From Diplolepis rosae (Eukaryota; Arthropoda; Insecta; Hymenoptera; Diplolepididae), in contig JAPYXD010000700.1 of assembly GCA_030998225.1 (NCBI GenBank), positions 2,356,001 to 2,420,000 of the forward strand: 64,000 nucleotides of DNA, given 5' to 3'. Positions 1 to 13,000 of this stretch are shown here, in pieces; within the stretch, counting starts at the first letter, position 1; each line of letters starts with the position of its first letter. A program made the position numbers and the translations under genes. The notes below the pieces were generated by a model. That model did not search any database and had not been told where the DNA came from. It worked only from the letters and a program-made list of their open reading frames with translations.

Positions 1-1749
1 TTTAAACATTGAGCAATCATTTTAGTTCAGTGTTGGTTTTGTCTGATTATTACGAAGTTTTATTTAACATTGAGCAATCATCTTAGTTCAGTGTTGAAGT
101 TTGTTTGATTATTTTGAAGTTTTATTTAAATATTGAGCAATCATTTTAGTTCAGTGTTGAAGTTTGTTTGATTATTTCGAAGTTTTATTTAAACATTGAG
201 CAATCATCTTAGTTCAGTGTTGAAGTTTGTTTGATTATTTCCAAGTTTTATTTAAACATTGAGCAACAATCATTTTAGTTCAGTGTTGAAGTTTGTTTGA
301 TTATTTTGAAGTTTTATTTAAACATTGAGCAATTATTTTAGTTCAGTGTTGGAGTTTGTTTGATTATTTTTAAGTTTTATTTAACATTGAGCAACAATCA
401 TTTTAGTTCAGTGTTGAAGTTTGTTTGATTATTTTGAAGTTTTATTTAAACATTGAGCAATCATTTTAGTTCAGTGTTGAAGTTTGTTTGATTATTTTGA
501 AGTTTTATTTAAACATTGAGCAATCATTTTAGTTCAACGTTGAAGTTTGTTTGATTATTTCTAAGTTTGTTTAAACATTGAGCAATCATTTTAGTTCAGT
601 GTTGGTTTTGTCTGATTATTACGAAGTTTTATTTAACATTGAGCAATCATCTTAGTTCAGTGTTGAAGTTTGTTTGATTATTTTGAAGTTTTATTTAAAC
701 ATTGAGCAATCATTTTAGTTCAGTGTTGAAGTTTGTTTGTTTATTTTGAAGTTTTATTTAAACATTGAGCAATCATTTTAGTTCAGTGTTGAAGTTTGTT
801 TGATTATTTCCAAGTTTGTTTAAACATTGAGCAATCATTTTAGTTCAGTGTTGGTTTTGTCTGATTATTACGAAGTTTTATTTAACATTGAGCAATCATC
901 TTAGTTCAGTGTTGAAGTTTGTTTGATTATTTTGAAGTTTTATTTAAATATTGAGCAATCATTTTAGTTCAGTGTTGAAGTTTGTTTGATTATTTCGAAG
1001 TTTTATTTAAACATTGAGCAATCATCTTAGTTCAGTGTTGAAGTTTGTTTGATTATTTTGAAGTTTTATTTAAACATTGAGCAATCATTTTAGTACAGTG
1101 TTGAAGTTTGTTTGATTATTTTGAAGTTTTATTTAAACATTGAGCAATCATTTTAGTTCAGCGTTGAAGTTTGTTTGATTATTTCTAAGTTTGTTTAAAC
1201 ATTGAGCAATCATTTTAGTTCAGTGTTGGTTTTGTCTGATTATTACGAAGTTTTATTTAACATTGAGCAATCATCTTAGTTCAGTGTTGAAGTTTGTTTG
1301 ATTATTTTGAAGTTTTATTTAAACATTGAGCAATCATTTTAGTTCAGTGTTGAAGTTTGTTTGATTATTTTTAAGTTTTATTTAAATATTGAGCAATCAT
1401 TTTAGTTCAGTGTTGAAGTTTGTTTGATTATTTTGAAGTTTTATTTAAACATTGAGCAATCATTTTAGTTCAGTGTTGGTTTTGTCTGATTATTACGAAG
1501 TTTTATTTAAACATTGAGCAACAATCATTTTAGTTCAGTGTTGAAGTTTGTTTGATTATTTTTAAGTTTTATTTAAAGATTGAGCAATCATTTTAGTTCA
1601 GCGTTGAAGTTTGTTTGATTATTTTGAAGTTTTATTTAAACATTGAGCAATCATTTTAGTTCAGTGTTGAAGTTTGTTTGATTATTTTGAAGTTTTATTT
1701 AAACACTGAGCAACAATCATTTTAGTTCAGTGTTGAAGTTTGTTTGATT

Positions 1750-4050
1750 ATTTTGAAGTTTTATTTAAACACTGAGCAACAATCATTTTAGTTCAGTGTT
1801 GAAGTTTGTTTGATTATTTTTAAGTTTTATTTAAATATTGAGCAATCATTTTAGTTCAGTGTTGAAGTTTGTTTGATTATTTTGAAGTTTTATTTAAACA
1901 TTGAGCAATCATTTTAGTTCAGTGTTGAAGTTTGTTTGATTATTTTGAAGTTTTATTCAAACATTGAGCAATCATTTTAGTTCAGTGTTGAAGTTTGTTT
2001 GATTATTTTGAAGTTTTATTTAAACATTGAGCAACAATAATTTTAGTTCAGTGTTGGTTCTTGTCTGATTATTACGAAGTTTTATTTAAACATTGAGCAA
2101 TCATCTTAGTTCAGTGTTGAAGTATGTTTGATTATTTTGAAGTTTTATTTAAATATTGAGCAATCATTTTAGTTCAGTGTTGAAGTCTGTTTGATTATTA
2201 CGAAGTTTTATTTAAACATTGAGCAATCATCTTAGTTCAGTGTTGAAGTTTGGATGATTATTTTGAAGTTTTATTTAAATATTGAGCAATCATTTTAGTT
2301 CAGTGTTGAAGTTTGTTTGATTATTTTAAAGTTTTATTTAAATATTGAGCAATCATTTTAGTTCAGTGTTGAAGTTTGTTTGATTATTTTGAAGTTTTAT
2401 TTAAACATTGAGTAACAATAATTTTAGTTCAGTGTTGGTTCTTGTCTGATTATTACGAAGTTTTATTTAAACATTGAGCAATCATCTTAGTTCAGTGTTG
2501 AAGTTTGTTTGATTATTTTGAAGTTTTATTTAAACATTGAGCGACAATCATTTTAGTTCAGTGTTGAAGTTTGTTTGATTATTTTGAAGTTTTATTCAAA
2601 CATTGAGCAATCATTTTAGTTCAGTGTTGAAGTTTGTTTGATTATTTCGAAGTTTCATTTAAACATTGAGCAATCATCTTAGTTCAGTGTTGAAGTTTGT
2701 TTAATTATTTTGAAGTTTTATTTAAACATTGAGCAATCATCTTAGTTCAGTGTTGAAGTTTGTTTGATTATTTTGAAGTTTTGTTTAAACATTGAGCAAT
2801 CATTTTAGTTCAGTGTTGAAGTTTGTTTGATTATTTCCAAGTTTTATTTAAACATTGAGCAACAATCATTTTAGTTCAGTGTTGAAGTTTGTTTGATTAT
2901 TTTGAAGTTTTATTTAAACATTGAGCTATCATTTTAGTTCAGTTTTGAAGTTTGTTTGATTATTTCCAAGTTTTATTTAAACATTGAGCAACAATCATTT
3001 TAGTTCAGTGTTGAAGTTTGTTTGATTATTTTGAAGTTTTATTTAAACATTGAGCAATCATTTTAGTTCAGTGTTGAAGTTTGTTTGATTATTTTGAAGT
3101 TTTATTTAAACATTGAGCAATCATTTTAGTTCAGCGTTGAAGTTTGTTTGATTTTTTCTAAGTTTGTTTAAACATTGAGCAATCATTTTAGTTCAGTGTT
3201 GGTTTTGTCTGATTATTACGAAATTTTACTTAAACATTGAGCGACAATCATTTTAGTTCAGTGTTGAAGTTTGTTTGATTATTTTGAAGTTTTATTTAAA
3301 CATTGAGCAATCATTTTAGTTGAGTGTTGAAGTTTGTTTGATTATTTTGAAGTTTTGTTTAAACATTGAGCAATCATTTTAGTTCAATGTTGATGTTTGT
3401 TTGATTATTTCCAAGTTTTATTTAAACATTGAGCAATCATTTTAGTTCAGTGTTGAAGTTTGTTTGATTATTTCGAAGTTTTATTTAAACATTGAGCAAC
3501 AATCATTTTAGTTCAGTGTTGAATTTTGTTTGATTATTTGCAAGTTTTATTTAAACACTGAGCAACAATCATTTTAGTTCAGTGTTGAAGTTTGTTTGAT
3601 TATTTCCAAGTTTTATTTAAACATTGAGCAACAATCATTTTAGTTCAGTGTTGAAGTTTGTTTGATTATTTTGAAGTTTTATTTAAACATTGAGCAATCA
3701 TTTTAGTTCAGTGTTGAAGTTTGTTTGATTATTTTGAAGTTTTATTTAAACATTGAGCAATCATTTTAGTTCAGCGTTGAAGTTTGTTTGATTACTTCTA
3801 AGTTTGTTTCAACATTGAGCAATCATTTTAGTTCAGTGTTGGTTTTGTCTGATTATTACGAAGTTTTATTTAAACATTGAGCAACAATCATTTTAGTTCA
3901 GTGTTGAAGTTTGTTTGGTTATTTTTAAGTTTTATTTAAATATTGAGCAATCATTTTAGTTCAGTGTTGAAGTTTGTTTGATTATTTCGAAGTTTATTTA
4001 AACATTGAGCAATCATCTTAGTTCAGTGTTGAAGTTTGTTTGATTATTTT
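1750..4050. repeat. Block of monomers duplicated at 5189-7489
   Basis: Rare variants occur in the same order in both blocks at a constant distance of 3439 bp. Examples are AACACTGAG at 1771 and 5210, and TTGAGCTATC at 2921 and 6360, together with TTTGATTTTTTCTAAG, GTTGATGTTTG and TTTGGATGATT variants. The match is lost after roughly 4050/7490. The boundaries are read by eye. A third, shorter copy of the end of the block (about 3800-4100) lies near 4760-5060. Confidence 0.85.
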
Positions 4051-7000
4051 GAAGTTTTATTTAAACATTGAGCAATCATTTTAGTTCAGTGTTGAAGTTT
4101 GTTTGATTATTTTGAAGTTTTCTTTAAACATTGAGCAACAATCATTTTAGTTCAGTGTTGGTTTTGTCTGATTATTACGAAGTTTTATTTAACATTGAGC
4201 AACAATCATTTTAGTTCAGTGTTGAAGTTTGTTTGATTATTTTGAAGTTTTATTTAAACATTGAGCAATCATTTTAGTTCAGTGTTGAAGTTTGTTTGAT
4301 TATTTTGAAGTTTTGTTTAAACATTGAGCAATCATTTTAGTTCAATGTTGAAGTTTGTTTGATTATTTCCAAGTTTTATTTAAACATTGAGCAATCATTT
4401 TAGTTCAGTGTTGAAGTTTGTTTGATTATTTTGAAGTTTTATTTAAACATTGAGCAATCATTTTAGTTCAGCGTTGAAGTTTGTTTGATTACTTCTAAGT
4501 TTGTTTCAACATTGAGCAATCATTTTAGTTCAGTGTTGGTTTTGTCTGATTATTACGAAGTTTTATTTAAACATTGAGCAACAATCATTTTAGTTCAGTG
4601 TTGAAGTTTGTTTGATTATTTTGAAGTTTTATTTAAACATTGAGCAATCATTTTAGTTCAGTGTTGAAGTTTGTTTGATTATTTTGAAGTTTTATTTAAA
4701 CATTGAGCAATCATTTTAGTTCAGTGTTGAAGTTTGTTTGATTACTTCTAAGTTTGTTTAAACATTGAGCAATCATTTTAGTTCAGTGTTGGTTTTGTCT
4801 GATTATTACGAAGTTTTATTTAAACATTGAGCAACAATCATTTTAGTTCAGTGTTGAAGTTTGTTTGGTTATTTTTAAGTTTTATTTAAATATTGAGCAA
4901 TCATTTTAGTTCAGTGTTGAAGTTTGTTTGATTATTTCGAAGTTTATTTAAACATTGAGCAATCATCTTAGTTCAGTGTTGAAGTTTGTTTGATTATTTT
5001 GAAGTTTTATTTAAACATTGAGCAATCATTTTAGTTCAGTGTTGAAGTTTGTTTGATTACTTTGAAGTTTATTTAAACATTGAGCAACAATCATTTTAGT
5101 TCAGTGTTGGTTTTGTCTGATTATTACGAAGTTTTATTTAAACATTGAGCAACAATCATTTTAGTTCAGTGTTGAAGTTTGTTTGATTATTTTGAAGTTT
5201 TATTTAAACACTGAGCAACAATCATTTTAGTTCAGTGTTGAAGTTTGTTTGATTATTTTTAAGTTTTATTTAAATATTGAGCAATCATTTTAGTTCAGTG
5301 TTGAAGTTTGTTTGATTATTTTGAAGTTTTATTTAAACATTGAGCAATCATTTTAGTTCAGTGTTGAAGTTTGTTTGATTATTTTGAAGTTTTATTCAAA
5401 CATTGAGCAATCATTTTAGTTCAGTGTTGAAGTTTGTTTGATTATTTTGAAGTTTTATTTAAACATTGAGCAACAATAATTTTAGTTCAGTGTTGGTTCT
5501 TGTCTGATTATTACGAAGTTTTATTTAAACATTGAGCAATCATCTTAGTTCAGTGTTGAAGTATGTTTGATTATTTTGAAGTTTTATTTAAATATTGAGC
5601 AATCATTTTAGTTCAGTGTTGAAGTTTGTTTGATTATTTCGAAGTTTTATTTAAACATTGAGCAATCATCTTAGTTCAGTGTTGAAGTTTGGATGATTAT
5701 TTTGAAGTTTTATTTAAATATTGAGCAATCATTTTAGTTCAGTGTTGAAGTTTGTTTGATTATTTTAAAGTTTTATTTAAATATTGAGCAATCATTTTAG
5801 TTCAGTGTTGAAGTTTGTTTGATTATTTTGAAGTTTTATTTAAACATTGAGTAACAATAATTTTAGTTCAGTGTTGGTTCTTGTCTGATTATTACGAAGT
5901 TTTATTTAAACATTGAGCAATCATCTTAGTTCAGTGTTGAAGTTTGTTTGATTATTTTGAAGTTTTATTTAAACATTGAGCGACAATCATTTTAGTTCAG
6001 TGTTGAAGTTTGTTTGATTATTTTGAAGTTTTATTCAAACATTGAGCAATCATTTTAGTTCAGTGTTGAAGTTTGTTTGATTATTTCGAAGTTTCATTTA
6101 AACATTGAGCAATCATCTTAGTTCAGTGTTGAAGTTTGTTTAATTATTTTGAAGTTTTATTTAAACATTGAGCAATCATCTTAGTTCAGTGTTGAAGTTT
6201 GTTTGATTATTTTGAAGTTTTGTTTAAACATTGAGCAATCATTTTAGTTCAGTGTTGAAGTTTGTTTGATTATTTCCAAGTTTTATTTAAACATTGAGCA
6301 ACAATCATTTTAGTTCAGTGTTGAAGTTTGTTTGATTATTTTGAAGTTTTATTTAAACATTGAGCTATCATTTTAGTTCAGTTTTGAAGTTTGTTTGATT
6401 ATTTCCAAGTTTTATTTAAACATTGAGCAACAATCATTTTAGTTCAGTGTTGAAGTTTGTTTGATTATTTTGAAGTTTTATTTAAACATTGAGCAATCAT
6501 TTTAGTTCAGTGTTGAAGTTTGTTTGATTATTTTGAAGTTTTATTTAAACATTGAGCAATCATTTTAGTTCAGCGTTGAAGTTTGTTTGATTTTTTCTAA
6601 GTTTGTTTAAACATTGAGCAATCATTTTAGTTCAGTGTTGGTTTTGTCTGATTATTACGAAGTTTTACTTAAACATTGAGCGACAATCATTTTAGTTCAG
6701 TGTTGAAGTTTGTTTGATTATTTTGAAGTTTTATTTAAACATTGAGCAATCATTTTAGTTGAGTGTTGAAGTTTGTTTGATTATTTTGAAGTTTTGTTTA
6801 AACATTGAGCAATCATTTTAGTTCAATGTTGATGTTTGTTTGATTATTTCCAAGTTTTATTTAAACATTGAGCAATCATTTTAGTTCAGTGTTGAAGTTT
6901 GTTTGATTATTTCGAAGTTTTATTTAAACATTGAGCAACAATCATTTTAGTTCAGTGTTGAATTTTGTTTGATTATTTGCAAGTTTTATTTAAACACTGA

Positions 7001-10000
7001 GCAACAATCATTTTAGTTCAGTGTTGAAGTTTGTTTGATTATTTCCAAGTTTTATTTAAACATTGAGCAACAATCATTTTAGTTCAGTGTTGAAGTTTGT
7101 TTGATTATTTTGAAGTTTTATTTAAACATTGAGCAATCATTTTAGTTCAGTGTTGAAGTTTGTTTGATTATTTTGAAGTTTTATTTAAACATTGAGCAAT
7201 CATTTTAGTTCAGCGTTGAAGTTTGTTTGATTACTTCTAAGTTTGTTTCAACATTGAGCAATCATTTTAGTTCAGTGTTGGTTTTGTCTGATTATTACGA
7301 AGTTTTATTTAAACATTGAGCAACAATCATTTTAGTTCAGTGTTGAAGTTTGTTTGGTTATTTTTAAGTTTTATTTAAATATTGAGCAATCATTTTAGTT
7401 CAGTGTTGAAGTTTGTTTGATTATTTCGAAGTTTATTTAAACATTGAGCAATCATCTTAGTTCAGTGTTGAAGTTTGTTTGATTATTTTGAAGTTTCATT
7501 TAAACATTGAGCAATCATTTTAGTTCAGTGTTGAAGTTTGTTTGATTATTTCCAAGTTTTGTTTAAACATTGAGCAATCATTTTAGTTCAATGTTGAAGT
7601 TTGTTTGATTATTTTTAAGTTTTATTTAAATATTGAGCAATCATTTTAGTTCAGTGTTGAAGTTTGTTTGATTATTTTGAAGTTTTATTTAAACATTGAG
7701 CAACAATAATTTTAGTTCAGTGTTGGTTCTTGTCTGATTATTACGAAGTTTTATTTAAACATTGAGCAATCATCTTAGTTCAGTGTTGAAGTTTGTTTAA
7801 TTATTTTGAAGTTTTATTTAAATATTGAGCAATCATTTTAGTTCAGTGTTGAAGTTTGTTTGATTATTTCGAAGTTTTATTTAAACATTGAGCAATCATC
7901 TTAGTTCAGTGTTGAAGTTTGGATGATTATTTTGAAGTTTTATTTAAATATTGAGCAATCATTTTAGTTCAGTGTTGAAGTTTGTTTGATTATTTTAAAG
8001 TTTTATTTAAATATTGAGCAATCATTTTAGTTCAGTGTTGAAGTTTGTTTGATTATTTTGAAGTTTTATTTAAACATTGAGCAATCATCTTAGTTCAGTG
8101 TTGAAGTTTGTTTGATTATTTTGAAGTTTTATTTAAATATTGAGCAATAATTTAATTCAGTGTTGAAGTTTGTTTGATTATTTCGAAGTTTCATTTAAAC
8201 ATTGAGCAATCATCTTAGTTCAGTGTTGAAGTTTGTTTGATTATTTTGAAGTTTCATTTAAACATTGAGCAATCATCTTAGTTCAGTGTTGAAGTTTGTT
8301 TGATTATTTCCAAGTTTTATTTAAACATTGAGCAATCATTTTAGTTCAGTGTTGAAGTTTGTTTGATTATTTTGAAGTTTTATTTAAACATTGAGCAATC
8401 ATTTTAGTTCAGTGTTGAAGTTTGTTTGATTATTTTGAAGTTTTATTTAAACATTGAGCAACAATAATTTTAGTTCAGTGTTGGTTCTTGTCTGATTATT
8501 ACGAAGTTTTATTTAAACATTGAGCAATCATCTTAGTTCAGTGTTGAAGTTTGTTTGATTATTTTGAAGTTTTATTTAAATATTGAGCAATCATTTTAGT
8601 TCAGTGTTGAAGTTTGTTTGATTATTTTGAAGTTTTGTTTAAACATTGAGCAATCATTTTAGTTCAATGTTGAAGTTTGTTTGATTATTTTGAAGTTTTA
8701 TTTAAACATTGAGCAATCATTTTAGTTCAGTGTTGAAGTTTGTTTGATTATTTTGAAGTTTTATTTAAACATTGAGCAACAATAATTTTAGTTCAGTGTT
8801 GGTTCTTGTCTGATTATTACGAAGTTTTATTTAAACATTGAGTAATCATCTTAGTTCAGTGTTGAAGTTTGTTTGATTATTTTGAAGTTTTATTTAAATA
8901 TTGAGCAATCATTTTAGTTCAGTGTTGAAGTTTGTTTGATTATTTCGAAGTTTCATTTAAACATTGAGCAATCATCTTAGTTCAGTGTTGAAGTTTGTTT
9001 GATTATTTTGAAGTTTTATTTAAACATTGAGCAATCATCTTAGTTCAATGTTGAAGTTTGTTTGATTATTTTGAAGTTTTGTTTAAACATTGAGCAATCA
9101 TTTTAGTTCAGTGTTGAAGTTTGTTTGATTATTTCCAAGTTTTATTTAAACATTGAGCAACAATCATTTTAGTTCAGTGTTGAAGTTTGTTTGATTATTT
9201 TGAAGTTTTATTTAAACATTGAGCAATCATTTTAGTTCAGTGTTGAAGTTTGTTTGATTATTTCCAAGTTTTATTTAAACATTGAGCAACAATCATTTTA
9301 GTTCAGTGTTGAAGTTTGTTTGATTATTTTGAAGTTTTATTTAAACATTGAGCAATCATTTTAGTTCAGTGTTGAAGTTTGTTTGATTATTTTGAAGTTT
9401 TATTTAAACATTGAACAATCATTTTAGTTCAGCGTTGAAGTTTGTTTGATTATTTCTAAGTTTGTTTAAACATTGAGCAATCATTTTAGTTCAGTGTTGG
9501 TTTTGTCTGATTATTACGAAGTTTTATTTAAACATTGAGCAACAATCATTTTAGTTCAGTGTTGAAGTTTGTTTGATTATTTTGAAGTTTTATTTAAACA
9601 TTGAGCAATCATTTTAGTTCAGTGTTGAAGTTTGTTTGATTATTTTGAAGTTTTATTTAAACATTGAGCAATCATTTTAGTTCAGTGTTGGTTTTGTCTG
9701 ATTATTACGAAGTTTTATTTAAACATTGAGCAACAATCATTTTAGTTCAGTGTTGAAGTTTGTTTGATTATTTTTAAGTTTTATTTAAATATTGAGCAAT
9801 CATTTTAGTTCAGTGTTGAAGTTTGTTTGATTATTTTGAAATTTTATTTAAATATTGAGCAATCATTTTAGTTCAGTGTTGAAGTTTGTTTGATTATTTC
9901 CAAGTTTTATTTAAACATTGAGCAACAATCATTTTAGTTCAGTGTTGAAGTTTGTTTGATTATTTTGAAGTTTTATTTAAACACTGAGCAACAATCATTT

Positions 10001-13000
10001 TAGTTCAGTGTTGAAGTTTGTTTGATTATTTTGAAGTTTTATTTAAACATTGAGCAATCATTTTAGTTCAGTGTTGAAGTTTGTTTGATTATTTTGAAGT
10101 TTTATTCAAACATTGAGCAATCATTTTAGTTCAGTGTTGAAGTTTGTTTGATTATTTTGAAGTTTTATTTAAACATTGAGCAACAATAATTTTAGTTCAG
10201 TGTTGAAGTTCTTGTCTGATTATTACGAAGTTTTATTTAAACATTGAGTAATCATCTTAGTTCAGTGTTGAAGTTTGTTTGATTATTTTGAAGTTTTATT
10301 TAAATATTGAGCAATCATTTTAGTTCAGTGTTGAAGTTTGTTTGATTATTTCGAAGTTTCATTTAAACATTGAGCAATCATCTTAGTTCAGTGTTGAAGT
10401 TTGTTTGATTATTTTGAAGTTTTATTTAAACATTGAGCAATCATCTTAGTTCAATGTTGAAGTTTGTTTGATTATTTTGAAGTTTTGTTTAAACATTGAG
10501 CAATCATTTTAGTTCAGTGTTGAAGTTTGTTTGATTATTTCCAAGTTTTATTTAAACATTGAGCAACAATCATTTTAGTTCAGTGTTGAAGTTTGTTTGA
10601 TTATTTTGAAGTTTTATTTAAACATTGAGCAATCATTTTAGTTCAGTGTTGAAGTTTGTTTGATTATTTCCAAGTTTTATTTAAACATTGAGCAACAATC
10701 ATTTTAGTTCAGTGTTGAAGTTTGTTTGATTATTTTGAAGTTTTATTTAAACATTGAGTAATCATTTTAGTTCAGTGTTGAAGTTTGTTTGATTATTTTG
10801 AAGTTTTATTCAAACATTGAGCAATCATTTTAGTTCAGTGTTGAAGTTTGTTTGATTATTTTGAAGTTTTATTTAAACATTGAGCAACAATAATTTTAGT
10901 TCAGTGTTGAAGTTTGTCTGATTATTACGAAGTTTTATTTAAACATTGAGTAATCATCTTAGTTCAGTGTTGAAGTTTGTTTGATTATTTTGAAGTTTTA
11001 TTTAAATATTGAGCAATCATTTTAGTTCAGTGTTGAAGTTTGTTTGATTATTTCGAAGTTTCATTTAAACATTGAGCAATCATCTTAGTTCAGTGTTGAA
11101 GTTTGTTTGATTATTTTGAAGTTTTATTTAAACATTGAGCAATCATCTTAGTTCAATGTTGAAGTTTGTTTGATTATTTTGAAGTTTTGTTTAAACATTG
11201 AGCAATCATTTTAGTTCAGTGTTGAAGTTTGTTTGATTATTTCCAAGTTTTATTTAAACATTGAGCAACAATCATTTTAGTTCAGTGTTGAAGTTTGTTT
11301 GATTATTTCCAAGTTTTATTTAAACATTGAGCAACAATCATTTTAGTTCAGTGTTGAAGTTTGTTTGATTATTTTGAAGTTTTATTTAAACATTGAGCAA
11401 TCATTTTAGTTCAGTGTTGAAGTTTGTTTGATTATTTCTAAGTTTGTTTAAACATTGAGCAATCATTTTAGTTCAGTGTTGGTTTTGTCTGATTATTACG
11501 AAGTTTTATTTAAACATTGAGCAACAATCATTTTAGTTCAGTGTTGAAGTTTGTTTGATTATTTTGAAGTTTTATTTAAACATTGAGCAATCATTTTAGT
11601 TCAGCGTTGAAGTTTGTTTGATTATTTCTAAGTTTTATTTAAACATTGAGCAATCATTTTAGTTCAGTGTTGGTTCTTGTCTGATTATTACGAAGTTTTA
11701 TTTAAACATTGAGCAATCATTTTAGTTCAGCGTTGAAGTTTGTTTGATTATTTCGAAGTTTATTTAAACATTGAGCAATCATCTTAGTTCAGTGTTGAAG
11801 TTTGTTTGATTATTTTGAAGTTTTATTTAAATATTGAGCAACAATCATTTTAGTTCAGTGTTGAATTTTGTTTGATTATTTCCAAGTTTTATTTAAACAT
11901 TGAGCAACAATCATTTTAGTTCAGTGTTGAAGTTTGTTTGATTATTTCCAAGTTTTATTTAAACATTGAGCGACAATCATTTTAGTTCAGTGTTGAAGTT
12001 TGTTTGATTATTTTGAAGTTTTATTTAAACATTGAGCAATCATTTTAGTTCAGTGTTGAAGTTTGTTTGATTATTTCGAAGTTTTATTTAAACATTGAGC
12101 AACAATCATTTTAGTTCAGTGTTGAAGTTTGTTTGATTATTTTTAAGTTTTATTTAAACATTGAGCAATCATTTTAGTTCAGTGTTGAAGTTTGTTTGAT
12201 TATTTTGAAATTTTATTTAAATATTGAGCAATCATTTTAGTTCAGTGTTGAAGTTTGTTTGATTATTTCCAAGTTTTATTTAAACATTGAGCAACAATCA
12301 TTTTAGTTCAGTGTTGAAGTTTGTTTGATTATTTTGAAGTTTTATTTAAACACTGAGCAACAATCATTTTAGTTCAGTGTTGAAGTTTGTTTGATTATTT
12401 TGAAGTTTTATTTAAACATTGAGCAATCATTTTAGTTCAGTGTTGAAGTTTGTTTGATTATTTTGAAGTTTTATTCAAACATTGAGCAATCATTTTAGTT
12501 CAGTGTTGAAGTTTGTTTGATTATTTTGAAGTTTTATTTAAACATTGAGCAACAATAATTTTAGTTCAGTGTTGGTTCTTGTCTGATTATTACGAAGTTT
12601 TATTTAAACATTGAGTAATCATCTTAGTTCAGTGTTGAAGTTTGTTTGATTATTTTGAAGTTTTATTTAAATATTGAGCAATCATTTTAGTTCAGTGTTG
12701 AAGTTTGTTTGATTATTTCGAAGTTTCATTTAAACATTGAGCAATCATCTTAGTTCAGTGTTGAAGTTTGTTTGATTATTTTGAAGTTTTATTTAAACAT
12801 TGAGCAATCATCTTAGTTCAATGTTGAAGTTTGTTTGATTATTTTGAAGTTTTGTTTAAACATTGAGCAATCATTTTAGTTCAGTGTTGAAGTTTGTTTG
12901 ATTATTTCCAAGTTTTATTTAAACATTGAGCAACAATCATTTTAGTTCAGTGTTGAAGTTTGTTTGATTATTTTGAAGTTTTATTTAAACATTGAGCAAT